A stretch of 64,000 nucleotides of DNA, taken from the NCBI RefSeq assembly GCF_963924675.1, contig NC_089226.1, positions 56,953,690 to 57,017,689 on the forward strand, given 5' to 3'. A program made the position numbers and the translations under genes. The stretch's first letter is position 1; every line of letters starts with the position of its first letter. The DNA comes from Phocoena phocoena. Taxonomy: Eukaryota > Chordata > Mammalia > Artiodactyla > Phocoenidae. Shown piece after piece: positions 36,044-46,949 of this stretch. The notes beneath the pieces are model-generated. The model was not told where the DNA came from and searched no databases. It was given only the letters and a program-made list of their open reading frames with translations.

Positions 36044-36520
36044 TGGTAGACAGAATCATGGTGCCCTTCCCCCACCCCAGAATGTCCACATCCTAATTCC
36101 TGGAACCTGTGAATATGTTATGTTACAAAGCAAAAGGGACTTTGCAGATGTCATTAAGTTAAGGCTCTTGAGGTGGGATGAGTATCCTGGATTATCCAGA
36201 TGGGCCCATTGTAATCGCAGGGACCCTTATAAGAGAAAGAGGCAGTGTCACAGTGATGCAGTGTGATAAAGACGTGGCCAGCCATTGTTGGCTTTGACAT
36301 GCACCAAGGAATGCACCAGCTTCTAAGAAGCTGGAAAAGACAAGGAAATGGATTCTTCCTAGAGCCTTCAGAAGGAACACTTTGCTTCTGCTGACACCAT
36401 GATTCTAGCCAGTGAGACCCATTTCTGACTCTTAACTACAGAACTATAAGGGAATACATTCATGTGGTTTTAAGCCATTCAGTTTATGGTAATTTGTTAG
36501 AGCAGCTATAGCAAACGAAT
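36044..36520 (+). mobile_element. MLT1-type MaLR solo LTR
   Basis: GGTAGACAGAATCATGGTGCC, GGATTATCCAGATGGGCCCA, CAGCTTCTAAGAAGCTGG and the end TGGTAATTTGTTAGAGCAGC. Same family as 1847-2325, inserted into an L1. Confidence 0.78.
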
Positions 36521-36523
36521 AAA

Positions 36524-36754
36524 CAGGGTTTCTCAATCTCGGCACTACTGACATTTTGGACCAGACAATTCTTTGTTGTGAGGAGCTGTCTTGTGCACTG
36601 TAGGATGTTTGGCATCACCCCTGGCCTCTTCCCAAGCCTTGCCAGTAGCGTTCCCCACATTATCCCCCTCCAAGTTGTGACAATCAGAAATCTTTCCAGA
36701 CATCGCCAAAAGCCCTCTGGGTGTGCCAAAATTGCCACTGGTTGAGGTCCACTG
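36524..36754 (-). mobile_element. MER20-like hAT element
   Basis: Starts CAGGGTTTCTCAATCTCGGC and ends GGTTGAGGTCCACTG, an imperfect inverted repeat, with the TTTGGCATCACCCCTGGCC block inside. Abuts the end of the MLT1 LTR. Confidence 0.75.
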
Positions 36755-37080
36755 TTACACAGCAGAAAAAGAAAGTTACTGGAATACTCACTAATATGGC
36801 TAGATCTTACAGACATAACGATGAGTGAATGAAACCAGATATGAGTGTACTTACCGAATGATTCCATTTATATGAAATTTCAAAAACAGGCAAAGGTAAG
36901 TGATGGTGATGGATGTCAGAATAGTGGTGATCTCTCGGGGGGGTGGTGGTAATTGACCAAGATGTTGGAAATGTTCTATCTCTTGATCTGGATGGTGGTC
37001 ATGTGGGTCTATACATACGGACAATTAAGATTTCTGGGCTTTTTTCTGTTTATTATAACTCCACAAAAAATAAGAAACAA
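36755..37080 (+). mobile_element. L1M 3' region, right part
   Basis: GATCTTACAGACATAACGATG, ATTCCATTTATATGAAATTTC, CTTGATCTGGATGGTGG; ends in an A-rich tail. Colinear with 35770-36043. Confidence 0.7.
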
Positions 37081-37084
37081 ATTA

Positions 37085-37755
37085 CAAGCTAAGTAAACGG
37101 AGATATAAGTTTGATGCTCAGGAGAAAAGGCAGAACGGAAAAGAAATATGTGGATATCGAGCTGTCAGTGAGGATCAAACCCGTAGGGGTCAGGGAGGGT
37201 GGGAAGAAAGAGAGTGAGGAGAATAACATGCTGCGGCCACAGCCCAGCCTCCCCGACGTATCAGGGATGAGCAGAAGAAGAGTCAGGCGAGGAAGGAGCT
37301 TGTGTGTCTGTGTTGTTCCCATCCGAGAGCGAGAGCATAGGCCCGCCAGAGTCCCACAAAAGCTACCCACACATGTATAACGTAATAGTAGCCTTCTCCA
37401 TCCTCCCTATCCCGGCATGGTCCATTGTCAGTGTGTGTTTCTCTTCAGACTTAATGAAGAGGCTTTGCAGGAACAAGCCTGATGGAACCTCTTTCGGTAG
37501 GAAAATAGGACCCAAGCCCCAAACCACAAAAGCCACCATAAGTGCCTCCACTGTGCCGTTGCTTGTGGTCACTGTCTACTTTGTGCAATGACTTCAAAAA
37601 GCTGGCCCATGTCGTGGCACATCCTAGAGTGCCTTTTTGCAATCTTCTTGGCCCCTAAGAATCGTTTTCTATTAAACCGTAATAATGGGCGAGAGATAGG
37701 CAACGGCAGAAAGCAGAAGAGCAGAACGTTAGAACAGAGACATAATTGAGTTTCA
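37085..37755. other. Intron stretch, nothing recognised
   Basis: Unique-looking sequence. Several small frames occur on both strands, but none has a splice context or protein signature I recognise. Confidence 0.4.
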
Positions 37756-37759
37756 GCCT

Positions 37760-37945
37760 CATTTGCTGAGTGCGCAATGCCAATTGCTTTAACATATTTT
37801 TTTTATTTAGACTTTATCATGACCTTTTAAGGTAAACATCTCTCTCTTTAAAGATGAAGAATAGAGTCAGGGAGGTCTGGGGACTGAGGTCACACAACCA
37901 GTCGGTGACTGGGCTGGTTCAGGAACCTGGTTCTCCTCATTCCGG
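37760..37945 (-). mobile_element. MIR SINE
   Basis: Reverse MIR: TGACCTTTTAAGGTAAACATC, then GAGGTCACACAACCAGTCGG and GTTCAGGAACCTGGTTC. Confidence 0.6.
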
Positions 37946-37949
37946 CCTC

Positions 37950-38830
37950 CAGCTGTGTCTCACTCGTGGGCTCAAGCTGACCCCTGCCATGTCCCCGCAG
38001 TTCAACATGCCATTCCTGGGAGGGCTGCTACCTGCCCCCCAACTCCCACTCTCCTAAGCCCATGTCATCCTCCTTCACCACCTGGTTCTGCAGGGGGAGA
38101 GGGATTGATAACCACCCTGAGCTCTCCATGGATCTCCTTCCCTTCCAGGGCAAGGCCTTGGCAGCTCAGCCTGTGGTCAAGGCTTTCCAGGATCGGACCT
38201 ATCCGATGCATCCAGCATTTTTGCCCACTGCTCCCTTCACAACATCTGATGCTTTTTCCTTCAGGTTCTCAGCTCTGGTTGTACCTTAAAATCTCAGGGT
38301 CCCCAGCGGGTGATCTAGCCAAATCACAGGCTGAGCTGAGCCTTGACAAGCTCCACACGTAACCATTGCTGGATTTTGCTCACAATTTTCCCTCCTGCCC
38401 ACCTTCCATCTTCTTTCTAAATCCTTCCTATCCTTCGGGGCTTTTAGTCCATTGTGAAAGAGGCTTATACTATAAAAGCAGGGAATTAGGCTGGATTTAT
38501 TTGATCATAATAGCATAATAACAATGTAGTGGGCTTAATATCATTTTTATTTCAAGTTCAATGCATCATCTTAAGAGCATGCAACGGCTGGGGCTATGGG
38601 CTATGAGGATTCAAGGTGCAGAGCACACGGTCCCCCATACAGGGACTTGCCGTCTTGTGGGGGAGGTAACATGGATGCAAGTATCATAAGTACCAAGCAG
38701 GGCCTAGTGAGGTTTAATCAGGGCCAGAGTTCTCAAGGGCCACAACAAGGGCCGGTTAATCCTGTTGGAAGATTCATGGAAGAGATGGTTGTATGAGTCC
38801 TGGTGGCCAGTAAAGGATTTGGTAACCACT
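37950..38830. other. Intron stretch, nothing recognised
   Basis: C-rich then AT-rich unique-looking sequence with no assigned repeat and no exon signature. Confidence 0.4.
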
Positions 38831-38834
38831 AAAA

Positions 38835-39005
38835 CTGGGTTTGAATCATCTCTCTCTAACTAAAAATCTGTGTGACCTTGAGAAAGCCTTCATATTTCTC
38901 ATCAATAAAAGGAGATAATTACAGTAGTGAGTTCACAGAGTCATGATGAAGGTGCAGGGAGGTAATGCTCTTAGGAGTGCATGCCCATCAGTAAGTGCTG
39001 CCCAC
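38835..39005 (+). mobile_element. MIR SINE
   Basis: CTGTGTGACCTTGAGAAAGCC, then CATATTTCTCATCAATAAAAGG and the end CATCAGTAAGTGCTGCC. Confidence 0.7.
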
Positions 39006-39059
39006 TTTTGTTATCACTGAGAGAACAGAACAGATTGGTTACCAATAAAAGTCTTTCAT

Positions 39060-39465
39060 TGATTGATTCATTCATTGAACATCTGCCACATCTTGTATCA
39101 GGCACTCTGCTAGAACCTGGGCATTTAGAAATGAATTTCATAGTACCTGTCCTAAAAGAGTTCCGGGTCTAGTGAGAGAAACTATAGTTTCTAGTGAGAG
39201 AAACATATTAAGTTTCAATAGTTCCTAGTGAGAGAAACATATTAAGAAAATTATAGTAATGGTAGCAAGTACAATAATAGAAATATGCACAAGGCATTGA
39301 GGGGATATAGAGGAAAGGGGGGTCTGATTCATTCTGAATCAGGGACCACTTCCTGAGGAGGTGTTGACCTATGCAGTGTGTCAAAAGCATGGAGTTAGTT
39401 CCACTGAGAAGGCAAAGATTAGGAACTATATATTCCTTCCTAGAGGTCTTTACCAATGAGATAAG
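39060..39465 (+). repeat. Ancient repeat fragment with short local duplication
   Basis: Resembles the 5' portion of the unassigned family (TTCATTGAACATCTGCCAC... AGGAGGTGTTGACCTATGC). Within it, TAGTGAGAGAAACATATTAAG occurs twice, near 39193 and 39228, with a partial third copy near 39171. Confidence 0.45.
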
Positions 39466-39496
39466 AATGAAGAAGGCCTTTTAAGAATACAATAGT

Positions 39497-39678
39497 TGGG
39501 CTTCCCTGGTGGCGCAGTGGTTGAGCGTCCGTCTGCCTGCCGATGCAGGGGAGACGGGTTCGTGCCCCGGTCCGGGAAGATCCCACGTGCCGCGGACCGG
39601 TTGGGCCCGTGAGCCACGGCCTCTGAGCCTGCGCGTCCGGAGCCTCTCCTGCGTACCGCAAAAAAATAAAACAAAAAA
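39497..39678 (+). mobile_element. CHR-2-type SINE with internal deletion
   Basis: Head-to-tail copy lacking about 35 bp of the 3' body (the CAACGGGAGAGGCC block). 14-bp TSD AAGAATACAATAGT at 39483-39496 and 39679-39692. Confidence 0.94.
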
Positions 39679-39724
39679 AAGAATACAATAGTAATTCCAG
39701 CCCCTCCCAGATATCTAGCTTTAT

Positions 39725-39868
39725 TTGGAGCTTTGCGTTCAAATCCTGCTTACCATTTATTAACTGTATGTCTTTGGTCAAGTTGCTTAACCTCTCTTCT
39801 CTGATTTTGTTTCCTGGTTGACAATGACACCTACCTTGCAAGGTTGTTGAAAGACTTAACATTTCATT
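39725..39868 (+). mobile_element. MIR SINE, left part
   Basis: TTCAAATCCTGCTTACCATTT, GGTCAAGTTGCTTAACCTC and TTGCAAGGTTGTTGAAAGAC. A 3' end block (TGCTTAGCCCATAGTGAG) appears at 40231-40255 beyond the SINE. Confidence 0.65.
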
Positions 39869-39882
39869 AAGTCTGTGACTCT

Positions 39883-40094
39883 TTTTTTTTTTTTTTTTTT
39901 TTGCGGTACGCGGGCCTCTCACTGCTGTGGCCTCTCCCGTTGTGGAGCACAGGCTCCGGACGCACAGGCTCAGCGGCCATGGCTCACGGGCCCAGCCGCT
40001 CCACGGCATGTGGGATCTTCCCGGACCGGGGCACGAACCCGAGTCCCCTGCATCGGCAGGCGGACTCTCAACCACTGCACCACCAGGGAAGCCC
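39883..40094 (-). mobile_element. CHR-2-type SINE (short form)
   Basis: Reverse copy inside a MIR, with a 14-bp TSD AAGTCTGTGACTCT at 39869-39882 and 40095-40108. Confidence 0.95.
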
Positions 40095-40194
40095 AAGTCT
40101 GTGACTCTCTTACCTGTAATATTTACCACTGCACCCCAAGCACCAAGCTTAGTGTATGGTCTTTAGGAGATGCTTAGTAGGTTTTAATTGAACA

Positions 40195-40270
40195 AATGAA
40201 TGAATGATATATGTGCAGTACTTAGCATAATGCTTAGCCCATAGTGAGTGCTCAGTAAACAACAACTGTC
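40195..40270 (+). mobile_element. MIR 3' end
   Basis: CAGTACTTAGCATAATGCTTAG, then GTGAGTGCTCAGTAAAC. Confidence 0.55.
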
Positions 40271-40399
40271 CTCATCATCCATCTCCCCAGTGGGTTCGAG
40301 TACCACTTGGCTAATATAAAGAGGTAATTTTGCCCTTCTCTGTGCGCACATTCTGTATTTCTGGGAACAGAACCATGAACTGCTCAGATAAAAGATTTT

Positions 40400-40655
40400 C
40401 TGTGAGTGTTTTTAGTCTGACTTGAAGGATCAGGGAAGACCTCAGAGAGGAGGGTATCATCTGAGCTGAACTTTGAAGGATCAGCCGATTTCAGTAGACA
40501 AAACGATCAGTGGGCAGGGAGGTGACACACTGCAGGCAGAAGGGATAGCTGGAGCATGTGGAACTAGATGTGCATTTGGGGACCACAGCTATTCAGATAT
40601 GGCAAATGTTCCCAGCGTGAGGAATGATACGGCAGGAGGCAAGTCTGAAAAGGTC
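40400..40655 (+). mobile_element. Ancient unassigned repeat fragment
   Basis: GGATCAGGGAAGACCTCAGAG, GCAGGCAGAAGGGATAGC, then GGAGCATGTGGAAC, match the 6780-7410 family. Confidence 0.45.
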
Positions 40656-40836
40656 TAGACCAGTGATCAGAAAATTTTCTGTAAAGGGATAGATAGTAAA
40701 TATCTTAGGCTTTACTGGACCTTATATAACTAGAAAGAAAAAATTTCCCAAAAATTTTTATTGATGTAATTCAAAATATAATAATAGAATATAATCTTTT
40801 GCAATATGGGTCTACTAATGAGAAGAATGGATTTTT

Positions 40837-41130
40837 AAAAATTTATTTATTTTTAATTTTTATTTTTGGTTGCGTTGGGTCTTGCGCGGGCTTCTCATTA
40901 CAGTGGCTTCTCTTGTTGCAGAACACGGGCTCTAGGTGCATGGGCTTCAGTAGTTGTGGCACTTGGGCTCAGTAGTTGTGGCTCACGGGCTCTAGAGCAC
41001 AGGCTCAGTAGTTGTGGCACACGGGCTTAGTTGCTCCGTGGCATGTGGGGTCTTCCCGGACCAGGGCTTGAACCCGTGTCCCCGGCATTGGTAGGCAGAT
41101 TCTTAACCACTGTGCCACCAGGGAAGCCCT
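40837..41130 (-). mobile_element. Long-form CHR SINE (left of tandem pair)
   Basis: Reverse long-form copy ending CACCAGGGAAGCCCT and joined directly to another SINE. It probably inserted into the T-tract of that neighbour, with a short GATTTTT-type duplication. Confidence 0.9.
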
Positions 41131-41452
41131 AGATTTTTTTTTTAAGAAGATGTTGGGGGTAGGAGTTTATTAATTAATTAATTTATTTTTGCTGTGTTGG
41201 GTCTTCGTTTCTGTGCAAGGGCTTTCTCTAGTTGTGGCAAGTGGGGGCCACTCTTCATCGCGGTGCGCGGGCCTCTCACTATCGCGGCCTCTCTTGTTGT
41301 GAAGCACAGGCTCCAGACGCGCAGGCTCAGTAGTTGTGGCTCACGGTCCTAGTTGCTCCGCGGCATGTGGGATCCTCCCAGACCAGGGCTCAAACCCGTG
41401 TCCCCTGCATTAGCAGGCAGATTCTCAACCACTGTGCCACCAGGGAAGCCCT
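41131..41452 (-). mobile_element. Long-form CHR SINE with 3' extension (right of pair)
   Basis: Carries the same non-SINE segment as 33700 after its T-tract (AAGAAGATGTTGGGGGTAGG to TTAATTAATT) and shares body variants such as TCCTCCCAGACC. The outer TSD GAAGAATGGATTTTT at 40822-40836 and 41453-41467 is exact and spans both SINEs. Confidence 0.93.
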
Positions 41453-41639
41453 GAAGAATGGATTTTTTAGGGGAATAACATTTGCTGAAATCGGGTTCAA
41501 AATTAGTGAACTTTTTCATCATATTGATTGCAAACATTTATCTACAAAAACCATTCTTAGCTCCTGGCTGAACAAAAACAGATTGAGGGCCAAATTTGGT
41601 CCGTGGACCGTAGTTTGCCAGTCTCTGATCTGTATCACT

Positions 41640-42690
41640 GAGGATGGAATATTGTGCCACCAAGGTTCAGACTCTGTATTTAAGCAGCAAATCACCTCCT
41701 GAACAGCGTGCCTGAGAACACTTGGTTTGACCATGCCTTATTAAGCACATCATTTATTCTCCCCAAGTGACATAGTCACTCTCTTGTTTCCTTACGACTG
41801 AAAAGCAACAGGGCACTGATGTACGTGTGAGAGTCTCTTTGTCTTTATATATAATGGGTAACCAACCCATCTCTCATAGCAACCAAGGATACAAGGTATA
41901 GGAGTCTCCATTGTGAAATATTATTAGTCTCTGGCTGCTATGACCATCCGTTTGGGGTTTCCCCAGGTGCTGAAACAGGCTTTAAAAGAAATAGACAAGG
42001 AAATAGTGGTATTAAAAGTTGTAGAGGGACATAATCCACTTGCCTAGGACTCAGCATCCAAGAAAAGTATGGAAGAGAGCTCTGCCATGAGAGTTTTGTT
42101 CTGACTCCTCAAAGAAGCGCCTGATCCAGCATTCCTCCAGAGTTGGCCAAATGCTGGCTATGAATTGGAGAGAGGTTTGGTGATTCTAGCTGCTAAGAAT
42201 CTAATCTAACACCATTCTCTGGGGAGCCTTTTTAGCACATCCTGATAGTCCTAATTCAAACAACATTTGTGAGAAGGTGATACTTTATAAGTGCTACCTT
42301 AATCTCTACCTAGATGGAGGAATTTTGGTAGACAGTATTACTCTGTGAATGAATGGATTCAATTCAATTCGTATTCAATTCATTCATTCAGTTTAATTCA
42401 ATTCCTATTTGTTGAGTACTTCCTATGTATAAGACACTGAGCTCAGCTCTGGGGATATGACTGTGAGGTCCACAGTTTGAGACATCTTGATTTACTCTGT
42501 GTCTGTTCCTACTTTAATAGCAGGGAGATACATGAGGAGGAGGAAGATGGTGATGATGATGATGGAAAAGGAGGAAAAGGCAGAAGATCTTGCACTGGCA
42601 GAAGCATGAGTGCTTTTAACCAGAAGGGTATTTAGGGCTGGGGGGCAATAGAAGAGGGAAGAGTTCTGAAGAAATTGTGAGGAATGTAAG
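41640..42690. other. Intron stretch, mostly unassigned
   Basis: No gene. An ATTCA-rich run near 42355-42405 and a GAT/GAG-rich run near 42535-42565 are low complexity. The rest looks unique. Confidence 0.4.
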
Positions 42691-42711
42691 GGAAATTAAT
42701 AATCACTGATA

Positions 42712-43258
42712 GATGAATGGATAAAGAAGATGAGGCACATGTATACAATGGAATATTACTCAGCCATAAAAAGAAACAAAATTGAGTCATTTGTAGTGAG
42801 GTGGATGGACCTAGAGTCTGTCATACAGAGTAAAGTAAGTCAGAAAAAGAAAAACAAATACCATATGCTAACACATATATATGGAATCTGAAAAAAAAAA
42901 AGGTTCTGAAGAACCTAGGGACAGGACAGGAATAAAGACACAGACGTAGAGAATGGACTTGAGGACACAGGGAGGGGGGCGGGTAAGCTGGGACGAAGTG
43001 AGAGAGTGGCATGGACATATATACACTAACAAATGTAAAATCGATAGCTAGTGGAAAGCAGCCCCATAGCACAGGGAGATCAGCTCGGTGCTTTGTGACC
43101 ACCTAGAGGGGTGGGATAGGGAGGGTGGGAGGGAGACGCAAGAGGGAGGGGATATGGGGATATATGTATAGGTATAGCTGATTCACTTTGTTATACAGCA
43201 GAAACTAACACAACATTGTAAAGCAATTATACTCCAATAAACATGTTAAAAAAAATAA
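42712..43258 (+). mobile_element. 5'-truncated L1 with perfect 15-bp TSD
   Basis: Contains only the last part of ORF2 (ATGGAATATTACTCAGCCAT) and the 3' UTR to CAATTATACTCCAATAAAC. Exact TSD TAATAATCACTGATA at 42697-42711 and 43259-43273. Very similar to the 3' end of the 9438 L1. Confidence 0.95.
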
Positions 43259-43279
43259 TAATAATCACTGATACTGATC

Positions 43280-43445
43280 TGGCAGCCATGGTGCAGTGGA
43301 TCAACCAAATGTCTTGGCATCAGATAAACCTCAGTTCAAATCCCAGCCTTTCCATTTACTATTTATGTAAACTTGGTGAAGTTATTTCAAGTCTCTGAGC
43401 TTCAATTTCCTCTCCCAGAAAATGGGCAGTATTATATGTCACAGT
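43280..43445 (+). mobile_element. MIR SINE
   Basis: ATGGTGCAGTGGATCAACC, TTCAAATCCCAGCCTTTCC and TTTCCTCTCCCAGAAAATGGG. Confidence 0.7.
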
Positions 43446-43449
43446 TTGT

Positions 43450-44195
43450 GTGGATGTGAACATGTTTTGTAAACCATTAGGTCCTGCAGTTTTAAATATT
43501 TATACTCAGAAATGAGCATGGAATCTAAATGCACAGCACTTCAGAGGCCAGGAGAGCAGTCACTTCAGGGATCAGGCTCTTCACTTAAGTTCCTGGATTA
43601 CCGCTATGAGCAAGACAGATGCGGTTCATCATGGGTGAGCAGTACAACAACAGATGTGGTGTTAAGCATGCATTCTGATAACTAGTATTAAACACAGCTG
43701 TGAGGAATTTTAGGCAAGGAAAGCACAAGGTGCTAACAGAGCACTTAATGAGAGTTGACAGGCCTAACCTAAACCAGGAGTTGGAGCTGTCATCTGAGGA
43801 AGTAGCATTTGAGCCGAGCCCTGAAGGATGAAGATGAGCCTTGACGTCTGCCTTCCCGTGTGACCCTGAACAAGCCTCTCCTCTGGCTTCATTTTCCTCG
43901 CCTGTCTCTAGAAGCCTGGCCCAGTCCCCTCTCATGTCCTTCCCAGTGCTAAAGGACCAGACTCAAAGACCCCCAGTGCATGGTACCAGAGAGCCCTTGT
44001 CATTGGCTTGCAGTAGACAACACAGGGTAGAGGAGGGAGCACGACCGTGACTGGAAAATCCAATGACATTGAAGAGGGAGCTTGTGGCTAAGGATTTGGT
44101 TTCATCCATTTGATACTGCTCTTATTCCCTGCTAAATAGCTGATGCTATCTTGTCTGAGAAATCTTCAAAGCACTTTCTCTTTTCTTTCTTTTTT
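43450..44195. other. Intron stretch, nothing firm
   Basis: A short piece near 43740-43835 resembles the unassigned family (TAGCATTTGAGCCGAGCCC). The remainder is unique-looking. Frames on both strands are not convincing. Confidence 0.35.
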
Positions 44196-44578
44196 AGAAC
44201 TTTAAAAAATACTCTACGAAGAATAGTATAACACCCATATTGCTACTACCCAGAATTTTTTTAATTATTATATTTACTTCCTGTCTTTTTTGTGTTAAAA
44301 CATTTTTTCTTCCATAGTAAAGGTCTTTTTGCCCACCTGGCCAAAAGACCCATTCTGTTCCTCCCTCTGCTCCCCAGGAGGTTACCACTTTTGGTGTACA
44401 CACCTCTTTGTCCATAAACTATGTAAGGCATTGCTGTATGTGTGTGTGTGTGTTTACTTAAATGACCTCCAACGCTATGTATCATTTTGTGACTTTGTTT
44501 TGTTCATGCAGCATTATATATCTTGAAAAAATACAAACATGCATACGTAAACATCCACTCATATAGTTCCTTCTTTTT

Positions 44579-44775
44579 TTGTTTTGCGGTACGCGGGCCA
44601 CTCACTGCTGTGGCCTCTCCTGTTGCGGAGCACAGGCTCCGGATGCGCAGGCTCAGCGGCCATGGCTCATGGGCCCAGCCGCTCCGCGGCACGTGGGATC
44701 CTCCCGGACCGGGGCATGAGCCCGCGTCCCATGCATCGGCAGGCGGACTCAGCCACTGCGCCACCAGGGTAGCCC
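44579..44775 (-). mobile_element. CHR-2-type SINE (short form)
   Basis: Reverse copy with a 14-bp TSD AGTTCCTTCTTTTT at 44565-44578 and 44776-44789. Confidence 0.95.
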
Positions 44776-45949
44776 AGTTCCTTCTTTTTAATGGCTGTAT
44801 AATCTACCAGCATATGAATATATTACATATTATTACTTATCTTTACTTATATTTAGATTTTCCTAATTTTTAACTATCACAAATAATATTGCAATGAATT
44901 TTCTTATGTCTCTCTGTGAATATATTTATGAGTTAAACATGAAACTGTTGAATCTTGGGTTGTACACATTTTACTAGATATTGGAAAATTACTGGGTTCA
45001 TTTATACTTCAATGAATAGTGTATAAAAATACCCCTTTTTCTTCTAATGTCAGAATTAAAAATTTTTGCAATTTCATAGTGTGGAAATGGTATATTGTTT
45101 ATTTCGTATTTCCCTAATTTTCAGTGAAATTAAGAAGCTTTTCATGTGTTTATTGGCCATGTGCCTTCCTCTTCTGTGGACTGAATATTCATACCCTATG
45201 CCTGTTGTCCTATTAAGAGGTTTTCTTTTCTTTTAATTGATCTACATCGATTCTGATTATTAATCCTTTTTCCTGTGTCTTGTCTTTTACCTTTATTTAC
45301 AGAGTCTCTTGTCACACAGAAATTTTTCATTTTAATGTATTCAGTGTATTTAGTCCTTGCCTTCATGGTTTATGTTTTTATTCCTAATTGAAGAAATACT
45401 TCACTATCCCAAAGAGAGAGACGCATTCTTTTATATTTTCTCCTGATAATTTCAAGGTTTATTTTCACACATTGAGGGTTGTAATACATCTGGAATTAGC
45501 TTTTCTGTATAGTGTGAGACAGGGATATGTTTCACATTCTTCTGTGTAGAAGGCCAGTGATCCAAATCCACTTGTTTAAAGGGTCATTTTCCTCCCGATT
45601 TAAAAAGTTCCCTCTGTCTCATAGCAAGTTCCCTCATTGGTGTGGATCTGCTGTGGGCTCTTTATTTTGTTCAATGACCTACTTTTCTGTTCCTCACAAA
45701 CACCACACTTACTATAATAGCCTTGCAATGAGTTTTGATTTTTAACAGGGAAGTCTCCGTCTGGTTGTTTTTTGTTTTTTTTTTAGAATTGTCTTCATCT
45801 TTCTTAGGCATTTACCCTTTCATAATTATCTTGGACTCAGTTTTCAGCCACCACAAACGTTACTGTTGAGATTTTGATTGGACTTGGGTTAAAGTTATAG
45901 ATTAATCTGAAAATTGATCTTGAATAATACTGAGTACTTCTATGTGTAA

Positions 45950-46095
45950 ACAAGGTTCTGCAGATGCAGACCCTAGGCATATGGAGGGCAGGCTGCACTG
46001 CACCATTTTATCTAAAGGACTTGAGCGTCCTCAGATTTTGGTATTCATGGAGGTCCTGGAACCAATCCCCTGCGGATACCGAGGGATAACTATAC
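45950..46095 (+). mobile_element. Tigger/MER2-like DNA transposon 3' fragment
   Basis: GACTTGAGCGTCCTCAGATTT, CCTGGAACCAATCCCCTGCG and GATACCGAGGGATAACTATAC match the end of Tigger-type elements. The 5' end is absent. Confidence 0.65.
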
Positions 46096-46629
46096 GTCAT
46101 TACATTTACACAGGTTTTCTTTTACATACTTCAAAAAGGTCCTTTTCTCTTTGTTTTTCCTAGATGTTTTCTAGATTTTGTTGCTGTAGTGAATGAGATT
46201 GTTTTCCCATTATCTTTTCTAATTGGTTGTTGGGGATGCATAGGAACAGTTTGATTGCTGTATACTTACCTTGTGCCTATAAACTTGCTGTATTCTCCCA
46301 TTAATTCTAATATTTTCTCTTCTGATTGTCTTAGATTTTCTATTTGCCATGATTTCCTTTGCTCCTGCTTTGATCTATTCCTGCCTTTTATTGAATTGAT
46401 TAAAATTTTCTGTATTTCCTTCTGTGTAGTAGTTATACATTCTATTTCTGTTTTTTATTGTTGTTGGGTAGTTTTTGGGCGGCTATCCTTATTTTTTCAA
46501 TCTGTATATCTCAGTTTCCAGTTAGTCAAACTTTATACCTCTGATCACCCCCCCCAACCTGCATGTTCTTGTTGTCTTATATTTTAGCTCATCTTTGCTT
46601 TATAAGACATTTCATATAGAAATAATCAA

Positions 46630-46949
46630 TAATACATTTTTAAATTTTTTTGGCTGCATTGGGTCTTTGTTGTTACGCACGGGCTTTCTCTAGTTGCAGC
46701 GAGTGGGTACTACTCTTCGTTGTGGTGCATGGGCTTCTCATTGCAGTGACTTCTCTTGTTGCGGAGCACAGGCTCTAAGTGCATGGGCTTCAGTAGTTGT
46801 GGCTTATGGGCTCTAGAGCGCAGGTTCGGTAGTTGTGGTGCACAGGCTTAGTTGCTCCGCGGCATGTGGGATCTTCCCGGACCAGGGCTCAAACCCGTGT
46901 CCCCTGTGTTGGCAGGCGGATTCTTAACCACTGCGCCACCAGGGAAGCC
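46630..46949 (-). mobile_element. Long-form CHR SINE
   Basis: Reverse long-form copy (GGCTGCATTGGGTCTTTG to CGCCACCAGGGAAGCC). Imperfect flanking repeats around ATAATCA and TACATTTTTA indicate an older insertion. Confidence 0.9.

Larger units (their letters stand above)
40661..41627 (+). mobile_element. hAT-like DNA element carrying two nested SINEs
   Basis: CAGTGATCAGAAAATTTTCTG at the left and CCGTAGTTTGCCAGTCTCTG at the right are degenerate inverted ends. Inner phrases GTAAAGGGATAGATAGTAAAT and GCCAAATTTGGTCCGTGGAC belong to a common mammalian hAT type whose name I do not assign. SINEs at 40837-41452 interrupt it. Confidence 0.6.

Noticed and set aside
39440..40129. 229-codon minus-strand frame
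   Set aside because: It is two CHR SINEs (one sense, one antisense) joined by MIR sequence; the peptide repeats motifs common to all SINE-derived frames here.
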